Shown here: one piece after another, positions 17,258 through 25,232 of the stretch | How the letters are laid out: each line of letters opens with the position of its first letter | How positions within the stretch are numbered: position 1 is the stretch's first letter | Notes under the pieces: generated by a model | Seen by the model: the letters and a program-made list of their open reading frames with translations, nothing else | Told to the model about the DNA's origin: nothing | Database searches by the model: none | Assembly: GCA_016212515.1 (NCBI GenBank) | Contig: JACRFZ010000045.1 | Location: 24,721-88,720, forward strand | Length of the DNA stretch: 64,000 nucleotides | Direction of reading: 5' to 3' | Source: Candidatus Melainabacteria bacterium | GTDB taxonomy: Bacteria > Cyanobacteriota > Vampirovibrionia > Obscuribacterales > Obscuribacteraceae | Program-made: the position numbers and the translations under genes

Positions 17258-17512
17258 TTAGAACGCTCCGAGTGTCATCTGCTCGCAAAACGCCGCCATC
17301 TCGCTTTCCGCGCAGAAACTGAACACATCCGAGTGCTTCAAAGCCCCGAGTTGCAGGCCGCGGACCAGAAACATGCTGTCCTCGATCTGAATCGGAGCAT
17401 AGCTTTCGTCGAGAACGAAGTTGGGGATACGGCGAGCATTGGCCAGGGCCGTTGCTTCCCTTTTTGCGTTCTGAATGAAAACCAGCGTGAAGCCGTTGGT
17501 GTTGTTCGTCAT
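17258..17512 (-). CDS. Small protein, unknown
   Basis: This 84-residue protein has AAGGAATTAACTA before its ATG. It reads as beta-alpha-beta (GFTLVFIQNAKREATALANA, then MFLVRGLQLGALK) and ends with FCEQMTLGAF. It has no membrane segment. The structured spacer upstream may be its leader. Function unknown. Confidence 0.65.
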   Translation of the reverse strand: MTNNTNGFTLVFIQNAKREATALANARRIPNFVLDESYAPIQIEDSMFLVRGLQLGALKHSDVFSFCAESEMAAFCEQMTLGAF

Positions 17513-17539
17513 TAGTTAATTCCTTGTTTTTTTTGAGGC

Positions 17540-17712
17540 CAGGATTCGCCCCCAGAGGGAAAGGACCTCAAGGTCCCTTCCCCCCAGTCAAAGAAGAAGG
17601 CTACCTGGCGAGAACCTGACTAGAATTCAGGTCGGGCAATCGGCCCGCACAAGGCCGATTGAATTCGTAACAGCAAGCAGACCTGCATGATTCTGCAAGT
17701 CTGTGCTTCAAA
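17540..17712. repeat. Spacer with four consecutive hairpins
   Basis: Four stems can be drawn: GGACC/GGTCC near 17567-17579, CCTGA/TCAGG near 17615-17632, CAATCGGCC/GGCCGATTG (17637-17661, perfect 9 bp), and AGCAGACCTGCA with TGCAAGTCTGTGCT (17676-17707). None has a convincing U-tract. It may be a structured leader or RNA. Confidence 0.5.
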
Positions 17713-17913
17713 TCAGCGCTGCCTGTGGCGGTTCTCGAGGGCCAGACGCATTTCCTCGGAGGAGAGATGTACCGGCGTGTTCAACACCGCCGAACCGGTG
17801 CGCAGGCTCTGCACGTAGAGCTGCTCCAGGCGGTCGGTGGAAACAGCCTGCTGTACGATGAAGAATTGCTGGTGCTCTTCGGACCAGATGATTTTTTGAG
17901 CGGGATCAGACAT
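17713..17913 (-). CDS. Small protein, unknown
   Basis: This 66-residue protein has GGAGT upstream of the ATG. It contains SDPAQKIIWSEEHQQFFIVQ followed by a charged helix and ends with a basic ALENRHRQR. It is soluble, with no known motif. It sits directly after the DUF4139 gene on the same strand, but a 16-bp inverted repeat separates them. Confidence 0.65.
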   Translation of the reverse strand: MSDPAQKIIWSEEHQQFFIVQQAVSTDRLEQLYVQSLRTGSAVLNTPVHLSSEEMRLALENRHRQR

Positions 17914-17950
17914 ATTTACTCCGATTTGAAAGTGGTTGTTGTAGCGGACG

Positions 17951-17983
17951 CTGCAGCCTCGAACACGGTGTTCGAGGCTGCAG
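17951..17983. repeat. 16-bp perfect inverted repeat after the DUF4139 gene
   Basis: CTGCAGCCTCGAACAC and its reverse complement are separated by a single base. No T-run follows on the minus strand. It could stabilise or end the upstream mRNA, or be an operator for the small downstream gene. Confidence 0.6.
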
Positions 17984-18013
17984 ACGGGAGTTAAGTCGGA
18001 CTGATTGGAGGCC

Positions 18014-19660
18014 TCAGTTGATGCGGTACTTGATCGTGTAGGCCACGACAGTCTCGCCGCCGGCCGGCACCGTGACCACGTAGCTCACCAGGCCGTTGGC
18101 CTTGTCGATCTTCTTGACCGCACTTTCGCCGGCCGAGATGGGCTTCACGAAGGTGGCCTTGGGCGGCAGAGCATCCTGAACCAGGACATCCACTTCCTTG
18201 CCCTTGAAGTTGAAGACCACCACTTCGCGCACCTCGGTGCGGAAGCGGGGCTTCTCCTTCTTCTTGCCCTTGGCGCCGGCTTCCTCGGCTTCGGCAGGGT
18301 TCTCATCGGTGGCAATCTCGACGCGATGCACCGCGGGCATGCCCACAGTCGGGCCACCCATGGACATGGCAGGCGAGGCGTCGGCACTTTCGCCGAGAGG
18401 CTTGATGGGGAACTTGTCGCCGTTGCCGGCACCGGCGTCCTTGCCCTCTTCGGGATCATCCGTGCTGGAGACCATGCGCCGCTGCGCCTTGACGTCCTTG
18501 GACGGGGTGCTGAGCATGAGCTGGAAGCTCTCGCCCACGGCCACGTGTCCGGACACCTGCGCGGAGTCGGTGCGTTGCAAGCTGCCCTTGCTGTCGGGCT
18601 CGAAGATGTTCACCTGGCCAGGAGGCAACGCCACGCCCAGATTGCTGGCCGCGTCGTTCTTGATGGTGAGGCGCACATGCACCGGCAGCTTGTCCTTGCG
18701 GTCGCGCAGTTGGGCAGCGGGAGTGAAATAGCCCTGGGAGAGCAGGTACTCCTGCACCACCGGCACCGCTTCCGCCAGCATCAGAGAGGTAGTCTTGGTT
18801 TCACCGGCTTCCAGAGCCAGTTCCACCGGCAGGGTGTAGAGCTTCTGCTCACCCACGGTCTCCACTTCCGCGCTGTCGGCGCCGAACGCTGCCGATTCCA
18901 GGCCGCCGCCCATGGGAGAGGCGGAAGCAGCCATGGCCATCATGCGAGCGCCGCGGGGACGAGCATAGTTGCCGCCGCCGTAGCCGTTGTTGTAGCCGGC
19001 GATCAGTTGGAAGCGCGTGCTGCCGATGGGGGCGCCGGTGTTGTTGGTGAGATCGACCCAGCATGCCAGCCGGCGCAGCTTCTCTTCGGCGGCGTCGTAG
19101 AAGGCCTCGAAACGCTGGGACCAGCTCAGACCTTCCGTGGCATACATGACACCCAGACCGTAGCCGCCGGCTTTGCCGATGGTGGCTTCCAGACGGATGG
19201 AGGGCATGGTGGTCAGGCCGGAAAGACAGGCCGGATCGAGGCTGAGGGTGCCGTCGTTGACCAGAATCTGCACCTTGCCGTCCACTTCCAGGACAATCTG
19301 ATTGCCCAGAACGTGACGCAGGATGCCCTTGGTCTCGACATCGCCGCTCTTGAGCGTGATTTCCTTGCCCGCGGCCTTCTCGAGGATGGCTTCCACGGAA
19401 AGGCTGGCGGGACGGTAACTGAAGGCACCCAACTTGAGAGCGCCGGGACCTTCAGCCCCGGTGATGGTGAGCGAACCCGGCACGTAGTGCTCGGGCAAGC
19501 CCTCCAGCGTGACCACGACCTTGCCGTCCTTCATTTCCACCTGCCGCTGCTCGCGAACGATGGCCGGGCCGCCGCTGTAGACGGTGACCTCGGAGGAGTG
19601 CGGGGTGCGGGAGACGACGGTGTTGTCGGTATCGGAAACGCCTTGTTTGGAATTGCTCAT
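18014..19660 (-). CDS. DUF4139-family protein, cytoplasmic form
   Basis: This 548-residue protein has AGGAG 11 bases before the ATG. The N-terminus (VTVYSGGPAIVREQRQVEM) resembles the DUF4140-type beta domain. The rest carries DUF4139 hallmarks: YATEGLSWSQRFEAFYD and WVDLTNNTGAPI near the middle, LPPGQVNIFEPDSKGSLQ, and VVVFNFKGKEVDVLVQDALP near the C-terminus. Members of this family are mostly uncharacterised and usually exported. This one begins MSNSKQGVSDTDNTV with no signal peptide, which is odd. A low-complexity Gly/Tyr/Ala stretch (YNNGYGGGNYARPRGARMMA) interrupts the first third. Single-gene unit, function unknown. Confidence 0.82.
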   Translation of the reverse strand: MSNSKQGVSDTDNTVVSRTPHSSEVTVYSGGPAIVREQRQVEMKDGKVVVTLEGLPEHYVPGSLTITGAEGPGALKLGAFSYRPASLSVEAILEKAAGKEITLKSGDVETKGILRHVLGNQIVLEVDGKVQILVNDGTLSLDPACLSGLTTMPSIRLEATIGKAGGYGLGVMYATEGLSWSQRFEAFYDAAEEKLRRLACWVDLTNNTGAPIGSTRFQLIAGYNNGYGGGNYARPRGARMMAMAASASPMGGGLESAAFGADSAEVETVGEQKLYTLPVELALEAGETKTTSLMLAEAVPVVQEYLLSQGYFTPAAQLRDRKDKLPVHVRLTIKNDAASNLGVALPPGQVNIFEPDSKGSLQRTDSAQVSGHVAVGESFQLMLSTPSKDVKAQRRMVSSTDDPEEGKDAGAGNGDKFPIKPLGESADASPAMSMGGPTVGMPAVHRVEIATDENPAEAEEAGAKGKKKEKPRFRTEVREVVVFNFKGKEVDVLVQDALPPKATFVKPISAGESAVKKIDKANGLVSYVVTVPAGGETVVAYTIKYRIN

Positions 19661-20510
19661 TTGGTTTCTTGCTCCTGGTAGGGTCGCTCTCGACCCTCCT
19701 AGATGGTTTGAAAGTCGCCGGCACGGAGCGCGGCGAAAAAAGTTCCACCGGCAAATTCAACAGCCTGCAAATCCTCGCCAGGGGGTGCTACCTCCAGATA
19801 TCTACCTGATGGGTTCCACGATGAAATCGGTCAAGCCGAAAGACCATGGAACTCAACTCGCAACATCCTTTTGGGACGCTCTAATGCGGTAAATAGCAGT
19901 GGGGTGGGGAGGCGTGCTTCTGGCGATAAGATTTGAATGAATGAAGAAAGGGTGGAAACACCTGAACCTATGGCTTGAACATGCCACCATTCCAGCCCTG
20001 GCGGCGTTTGTAAATCAAACCTTCATTTAGAACTAGTTCAGATAGCGCTATGCCAGGGAGCGCTAGCGCGAGCTATTGACAGCCCTCTGCTAGCCGCGCC
20101 AGCGGAGTCGGTCTCCACCTCGGGTAGGTTTTTACCTTGTGCTGCCAGGCGCTGCCTTGTGCTGCAAGGCGCGGCGAGCATCCGCAACGGTTCAAATAGA
20201 CAGGCTTAAGGGTGCAGCCCTTGCTAAGGGCCTGGCCTATCCACTAGCTTGAGACCGTATTCACCTATTCATAAACCCTGAGAGTAAACGCCTCCTCTTT
20301 CAAGAGCCCTTTCTCAAACAGATTTTCAACTACTTCATCTCTAGTTTGAGCAAGAGGCGTTTCAGACCGTGCAGTTTTGCCGGATCGAAAACCTCAGGAC
20401 CACTTTGGAGCATCCGAACAGTATGAGTACCCGACCATTCTAGGACGCTCCCAGAAGGGACGTCCCGCCTTTCCATCGGAGAGGTGCAACCCAAGTCAGA
20501 GGACAGTCCC
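19661..20510. other. 850-bp spacer between divergent genes
   Basis: No gene is supported. The stretch holds a 10-bp palindrome GCGCTAGCGC at 20060-20069, the nearby GATAGCGCTA, and a tandem 20-bp duplication at 20135-20174. Promoters for both flanking genes should lie here. Confidence 0.5.
20135..20174. repeat. Tandem 20-bp duplication
   Basis: Two adjacent units, CCTTGTGCTGCCAGGCGCTG and CCTTGTGCTGCAAGGCGCGG, differ at two positions. Confidence 0.7.
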
Positions 20511-21020
20511 ATGACCAAGAGAAGCTCAACCAGAACCTGGTACGCCCTTTGGTGTATCAATGCCCACGGTAACCAGAGATACGGTAACCGCCCCTATCAA
20601 TACCATCTGCGCCGGGTCGCCGATGTCGCTTTGCGCTTTGGACTCTCCAGCCGCGAAGTGGACATGCTCGCCTGGGCCCACGACGTGCTCGAAGACACTG
20701 ACCGCACTCGGGAATCCATGCTGGCAGCAGGGTTTCCCCTGGTGGTCGTGGAAGCGGTGGAAGCACTCTCCGACGAGGAAGGTGCCGACCGTCACGAGCG
20801 CAAAGCCAAGACTCTGCCCAAGATCAAGAAGAATCGCCTGTCGCTGATAGGCAAACTTTGCGACCGCATCGCCAATGTGGAAGAGGGCAAGAAGTCCGGC
20901 TCCCAGAAGTTCTTCATGTACCAGGAAGAGCACGCTTTCTTCACGGAAGTGCTGTTCGACGAAACGGACACTGAACTTCTGCCGCTCTGGCAGCACCTGA
21001 ATCAACTCCTTGCTGCCTGA
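20511..21020 (+). CDS. Stand-alone HD-domain hydrolase, SpoT/MESH1-like
   Basis: This is a single HD domain of 169 residues related to the (p)ppGpp-hydrolase half of RelA/SpoT. NQRYGNRPYQYHLRRVADVA has the family's Arg, Gly and Pro-Tyr pattern with His32. LAWAHDVLEDT carries the His57-Asp58 and ED motif. LIGKLCDRIANV carries the last metal ligand Asp118. No synthetase, TGS or ACT domain is present, so it would be a small alarmone hydrolase or another nucleotide phosphohydrolase. I chose the ATG with AGAGGA upstream. A GTG nine codons earlier is also possible. A weak terminator hairpin follows. Substrate is inferred, not shown. Confidence 0.85.
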   Translation: MTKRSSTRTWYALWCINAHGNQRYGNRPYQYHLRRVADVALRFGLSSREVDMLAWAHDVLEDTDRTRESMLAAGFPLVVVEAVEALSDEEGADRHERKAKTLPKIKKNRLSLIGKLCDRIANVEEGKKSGSQKFFMYQEEHAFFTEVLFDETDTELLPLWQHLNQLLAA

Positions 21021-21036
21021 GGCTACTGTGTCGGTT

Positions 21037-21066
21037 GAGGCGCGCCTTCAAAAGCGCGCTTCTTCC
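21037..21066 (+). terminator. Weak terminator after the HD gene
   Basis: GAGGCGCGC pairs with GCGCGCTTC (one G-T pair) and is followed by TTCC. Confidence 0.45.
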
Positions 21067-21332
21067 GATACTACTTTCCGCCCCTGTTATCAAACCCACC
21101 TCACATCATTTTTTCGCGATTATTTACTAGGTGCTATGGTATTGCAAAACCCGCAAGGCAACACTATATCCCTTAGTATTTTTCGGCAAAAACGATAGAA
21201 ACGAGAATCCACTTGTGTATTGAACCTGTTGGGTCTGAACCCCCGGCAAGAACGGCACAAGACAGCAAGAGCGACATGGTTACACATCGTTCTCTCGCTA
21301 TCAAGTCGTCACCTCGCTACTGTTGCAAACAA
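21067..21332. other. Spacer between convergent genes
   Basis: No gene or clear signal is seen between the HD gene and the membrane-anchored BLIP-like gene. Confidence 0.4.
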
Positions 21333-22007
21333 CTACCGCAAGACGTCCGGATAATCGGAACAATCGAGGGTATCCAACCAGACTTTCTCGACCTTTCCAT
21401 CTCGATACTGAATCGCAAACGAGCTCTCTAAGGTCGAATTTTTCCCATCGGCACAAACCGAGTAATAGGCAATCTGGCTCGACCACTCAAAAACTGTCGG
21501 CCAACCAAGCAATCCATCGACATAATCTTTATCCTGACCGTACAATGCCTCTCGCCGGTGATACAAGTCCTGCACCTGGTCGGGCTTTATGCTCCAACCA
21601 CCTCCGACTATCGCATTCTGCCTGAATACGTCCTTTACAAAAGGTCCATCATAAACAACTATCAAGTCACCGTTTTTCGGTTCCTCAAAGAGACGATCAA
21701 GCGCGTATCTGGCTTTTATAAGAGAATCGGAAGCAACCCAAATCTGGGTAGGTTGGCCTAGATAAACCTCGATAGATGCCCTGGATTTTCCAAGAAGCCG
21801 ATGCTTCTCTTTCAAGACCCTCTCCATGCCTGCAACGGTTTCCCGCCAGGTCAGCGCGACAGAAACTTGGCCAATGCTATCCGGGTAAAGTAACAAACTT
21901 GAAGTTCTCAACCGCACTGCCGCCAGCCATAGACCAGTCAAGACAAGCCCGACTGCCGTCATAGTCAATCCCCAATTCAAAGAAAATAGATGAGTAATGT
22001 TCGTCAT
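21333..22007 (-). CDS. Membrane-anchored protein with two BLIP/SmpA-like repeats
   Basis: The ATG has GGAG at good spacing and gives 224 residues. One hydrophobic segment lies at about residues 12-32, so the protein is probably anchored with the rest outside the cytoplasm. Two similar units follow. Each has a helix, an LG.PT turn (VYLGQPTQIW and LLGWPTVFEW), central strands, and a strand pair ending in LIVVYDGPFVKDVF or FAIQYRDGKVEKVW. This layout recalls the BLIP/SmpA-OmlA fold, which binds proteins in the envelope. That fold assignment is my inference from pattern. Confidence 0.68.
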   Translation of the reverse strand: MTNITHLFSLNWGLTMTAVGLVLTGLWLAAVRLRTSSLLLYPDSIGQVSVALTWRETVAGMERVLKEKHRLLGKSRASIEVYLGQPTQIWVASDSLIKARYALDRLFEEPKNGDLIVVYDGPFVKDVFRQNAIVGGGWSIKPDQVQDLYHRREALYGQDKDYVDGLLGWPTVFEWSSQIAYYSVCADGKNSTLESSFAIQYRDGKVEKVWLDTLDCSDYPDVLR

Positions 22008-22140
22008 AACAATCTCCAAAAACAAATAAAGACATTGGTCTCCATTCAGCAAAAAACTTACCCCTGCTTAAAAGGCAGAATAGGTCTTGCTAAAGCGGAA
22101 ACCATCATTGAAATCCGCCGGGGCGGGCCGGACAAATGCG

Positions 22141-22180
22141 GCGGCGTCCCTGCCGCATCCACATTCACAAACAGCCCGCG
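22141..22180. repeat. 40-bp direct repeat, copy 1
   Basis: This matches 23739-23778 at 38 of 40 positions (shared core GCGTCCCTGCCGCATCCACA). Both copies lie just beyond the stop codon of a minus-strand gene. Confidence 0.8.
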
Positions 22181-22230
22181 GCGTCCCTCTTGCTCAAAGA
22201 GCCACTTAAGCCAATCATGGCTTGCGTTTG

Positions 22231-22713
22231 TCAGGCTGCCAGTTTGCGGTCGCGGTAGAGGATGTCGCCCCAGGAAGCCCATTCGACCATGCCGCGCAAG
22301 AGAGCGAACTCTCGGCGCAGCATCTCGCGAGCGAAGCCGCAGAGGTCGCCGGACGGAGCTGTCCAACCTGGCCGTTCACGGGCAATCAGATCGGCGATAG
22401 CCTCCTCGTGCAGGGTGTGGCCGGCGCGGATGACGGCGAGTTCGGGGCCGTAATCCGGGTGCTCGTGCGGGATGAGGCTATCGCTCCAGCTCTGGCAGTT
22501 GAAGTGACCGCAGGCACAGAACCACTCGGTGTCTAGGGCAAAGACATTAGCCTTGGCCTGGCAGTTACCGCACACTTCGGCAGTGAAGCCGTTGTACGTG
22601 CCACCGTTGGAACACATCGACGCGATTTGTGCGGCGCTGTATGCCACCGGACCTTGTTTGAAGCGGCCGCTACCGGTGCCAAGAAAACCGCTGATTGAGA
22701 GCGTTTTTTCCAT
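22231..22713 (-). CDS. Small Cys-rich (zinc-binding?) protein, unknown
   Basis: This 160-residue protein has TGAGGA before the ATG. Residues about 45-75 carry CGNCQAKANVF followed by WFCACGHFNC, a CxxC plus CxC...C arrangement that could bind one zinc ion. The N-terminus is Gly/Ser-rich, and the C-terminus is a helix with LLRGMVEWASWGDILYRDR. There is no membrane segment. It lies downstream of the nucleotidyltransferase gene on the same strand. I do not recognise the family. Confidence 0.7.
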   Translation of the reverse strand: MEKTLSISGFLGTGSGRFKQGPVAYSAAQIASMCSNGGTYNGFTAEVCGNCQAKANVFALDTEWFCACGHFNCQSWSDSLIPHEHPDYGPELAVIRAGHTLHEEAIADLIARERPGWTAPSGDLCGFAREMLRREFALLRGMVEWASWGDILYRDRKLAA

Positions 22714-22841
22714 ATTTTTCCTCAGTTGAGTTAGGCCTTTCGGCTTGAGAAACAAGCAGATTAAGCGAGACAGGGTCGAGCTTCTCCTCTGTGTCATTTT
22801 CAGAAGTGCCCTTCAGCAATGTCAAATTTCCTGGTCAGCGC

Positions 22842-23645
22842 CTATGAATTTTGAAATTTGCTGACATCGGCCTCTGACACTGACAAAGACTCCATCAAAC
22901 GAGAGAGGGCTTCCTTATCAGGAGTCTCGGGTAGATTGGCGCCGCTCCACATGGAAGCAATTGCCGCCTCAAGTTCGGCACAGAATTCAATTACACGGGA
23001 TTCCGACCACTGCCCCTGGCGAATCTCCAGGAGTAGTTGGCAATTGCGCCGCAAATCGAGCGTGCCTTCGCTAAGAAGTTGGATGACCTCTTTATACAGG
23101 CGAACACTGTGATACGCCGCTTTGATATCAAAGCCCCAACGCTCGATAGTTTCGCGACGTTCTTCGGCTAAGGTGCGCTTCACCATGCCCTCAAGCTGTC
23201 GGCGAGCAAAGTTCAGAAACTCCTGGGCCGCACGCTTGTGCAGGAAAAGATGGCGATTTTCACGCAATTTTCCGGTGGCACCGCCCATTTCAAGGATGTT
23301 CTCTTCCGCTACGAAGAGTGTTTCCAGTGACTGAGACTTTCCCTCAAGGCAACGCTTTAGGAAGAGAGGCAAGCCAAAAAGTACTATGTCGTAGCTGTGA
23401 ACTTGATCGGTTCGCCCACTTGGCGAGATATTGCTTTCCAGCTGGAGCAAGCGGAACTCTTCCAGGATGGGGCTTTGAGGTTTTTGTTCGGCAGCTATGA
23501 AGAATCCGTACAAGTCGAAATCGGAAGTGACTGATGCAGTGCCGAAAGCATGACTGCCCATCAGCACTTCATAGCGTGCGCTGTTCAATAAATAGGCAGG
23601 AGCGCTAATCGATCCAGCCTCTGTCAGTTTCAGTAAGATGCTCAT
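22842..23645 (-). CDS. COG3541-type predicted nucleotidyltransferase
   Basis: This 267-residue protein has GAGG before the ATG. The nucleotidyltransferase signature GSHAFGTASVTSDFDLYGFF is at residues 30-49, with Asp42 and Asp44 as likely metal ligands. The helical remainder includes SYDIVLFGLPLFLKRCLEG and SLETLF, which I associate with the COG3541/YcgL group of the DNA polymerase beta superfamily. As I recall, that group also occurs in large phages and near RNA-repair genes. The substrate is unknown. The T4-like RNA ligase in this window is 24 kb away. Confidence 0.82.
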   Translation of the reverse strand: MSILLKLTEAGSISAPAYLLNSARYEVLMGSHAFGTASVTSDFDLYGFFIAAEQKPQSPILEEFRLLQLESNISPSGRTDQVHSYDIVLFGLPLFLKRCLEGKSQSLETLFVAEENILEMGGATGKLRENRHLFLHKRAAQEFLNFARRQLEGMVKRTLAEERRETIERWGFDIKAAYHSVRLYKEVIQLLSEGTLDLRRNCQLLLEIRQGQWSESRVIEFCAELEAAIASMWSGANLPETPDKEALSRLMESLSVSEADVSKFQNS

Positions 23646-23738
23646 GGAACCTCGGTGAAAGCATTGGCAAATAGCACGTACTTGCGCTTAATTTGCCTTA
23701 TTGAGCGGAGCTTCCAGGCTCAGCCCAAAAACCAAAAT

Positions 23739-23778
23739 GCAGCGTCCCTGCCGCATCCACATTCACAAACAGCCTGCG
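23739..23778. repeat. 40-bp direct repeat, copy 2
   Basis: Second copy of the repeat at 22141-22180. It lies 15 bases beyond the stop of the next minus-strand gene. Read on the minus strand both copies could encode LFVNVDAAGT, so they may be remains of a gene end. Confidence 0.8.
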
Positions 23779-23792
23779 AACGCCCCTTCCAG

Positions 23793-24425
23793 CTAAGTCT
23801 CAAAGAGCTGCCCAAACAACGTATCCGAACTAGCCCTGACCACAAAGTGCGACCAGAATGGCTCAGGCTCTGGATGACGGCGCCAACGGTCTTCGCCATA
23901 GTAGGTCGGATGCACGCCCTTATGCCGGTAAAAGACCACGAACTTCTTGAGACCGCTCCAGATTTCGCCCTTCCTGACGGCATCTGCTTTGATGGAAGCA
24001 TTCGCTCCTAAGCACCGGAAAGACGCATTGCCCTTCCAATATTCCAAGAAACTCTCTCTGGCACAGGAGTCTCCGGCATGAATGACACCGTCATTCAGAA
24101 CCAGATAACCAGGCAAAGTCCATTCTCCCAACCATAGTTCTTCCGTGTACCAATAGGCACCGCCTTGTCTAGGACCGGTATTCCATTGCACCTTCACACT
24201 TTCCAGCTGGGGGAAGCGCGTTTTGATACCAGTGCGAGTGAAGGGAACAAAGTCGCCGACCAGAATCTGGCGGTCTGCCTCGAAAGCTTCCACTATTCTG
24301 GTCAGTGAATCCATGTAATTCAAATAATTGACCGAAACACCGGTAACGTTGAACGTATCAGGCACATGCTCAGCCGGTACCAGGCTGGCAGCTACGTACA
24401 TTGCTTGCAAATCTATTTCACACAT
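23793..24425 (-). CDS. Unknown soluble protein
   Basis: The ATG with GGAG upstream gives 210 residues. A helical N-terminus (MDSLTRIVEAFEADRQILVG) is followed by a Trp/Tyr-rich beta region (GGAYWYTEELWLGEWTLPGY). An apparent C-terminal domain has GLKKFVVFYRHKG and ends SSDTLFGQLFET. There is no membrane segment and no family that I recognise. It stands alone between spacers. Confidence 0.7.
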   Translation of the reverse strand: MCEIDLQAMYVAASLVPAEHVPDTFNVTGVSVNYLNYMDSLTRIVEAFEADRQILVGDFVPFTRTGIKTRFPQLESVKVQWNTGPRQGGAYWYTEELWLGEWTLPGYLVLNDGVIHAGDSCARESFLEYWKGNASFRCLGANASIKADAVRKGEIWSGLKKFVVFYRHKGVHPTYYGEDRWRRHPEPEPFWSHFVVRASSDTLFGQLFET

Positions 24426-24666
24426 AAAATACTCCAACTTGAAATTGACGAATAAAATAGAACGCTCAGACGCGAAGAAAGCGGCTGCTACAAAGCACTT
24501 CCCTATGATCTTTTGAATAGCTATCGAGTCCCTGATTGACCTGGAACACCATCAGGGCGTCGAGGCAATTCAAAAGAACAAGCGAGCTATGCTCCATAAC
24601 TTTGCACAAACTCCGCCGGGGCGGAGTGGAAGGCAAGCCCAGGGCCTGGCTTCCACTCACACATAA

Positions 24667-25125
24667 TCAGGCAACTTGACAGAGCAGACCGCTGTCCGGA
24701 TGCACATAGAACTCACCTTTGGTCAGTTCATTGTGCTTGGTGCTGTATGCTCTTCCGTCGACCAGATAAACGCTGCGGCGCACCAGGCACTTCACATGGA
24801 AGACCAGATGAAAGCCCAGTACTGTTTTAGAATCAGCCTCCCGGCGAATCTCCGAATTGACCTCGTTCCATTTGCGCCCGACCCTTGAACGAAGGAATCT
24901 CAGAATCGGTGCGTAATAGTCGCTGAACTGCTTACGATGATCTTCACGACCCACAAGGCGAGTGCCTTTGTTGCGGCAGTGAAAGTCAAAGCGGCGCTTC
25001 ATCGGTTCGTGCAAGGGAAGGAACTCCAGACCACGTTGCGCCTTTCGTTTCTCGCCTTTGCACTGGCGGTTTTTGTGGTTGACACGTGGTCTATCCAACA
25101 TCAGATACTTCATATCTTCTCTCAT
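24667..25125 (-). CDS. Unknown basic protein, short paralogue of 46439-47242
   Basis: The ATG with GGAG upstream gives 152 residues, very rich in Arg and Lys. It shares its N-terminal half with the 267-residue protein at 46439-47242: DRPR near the start, an EPM motif, FLRSRVGRKWNEVNSEI against FLRKQVGRLWDDVYSEI, and FYVHPDSGLLC against LYVHPETGLLC. The longer relative continues for about 130 residues after that motif, whereas this one stops. The basic character suggests nucleic-acid or ribosome binding, but no known domain is visible. Confidence 0.75.
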   Translation of the reverse strand: MREDMKYLMLDRPRVNHKNRQCKGEKRKAQRGLEFLPLHEPMKRRFDFHCRNKGTRLVGREDHRKQFSDYYAPILRFLRSRVGRKWNEVNSEIRREADSKTVLGFHLVFHVKCLVRRSVYLVDGRAYSTKHNELTKGEFYVHPDSGLLCQVA

Positions 25126-25232
25126 GACACACTCCGAGTAATTTTTAAATGTAAGAGATAGCAACCCGCTCACCAGATGGAGAGCGGGAAGCTGTCATTC
25201 AAGCCCTTGGAACAGGCGCTGTTTGCCTGTCG

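Noticed and set aside
18005..19681. Long plus-strand open frame opposite the DUF4139 gene
   Set aside because: It is His/Gly/Ala-rich with no family match, and the minus-strand gene has clear motifs and a ribosome site.
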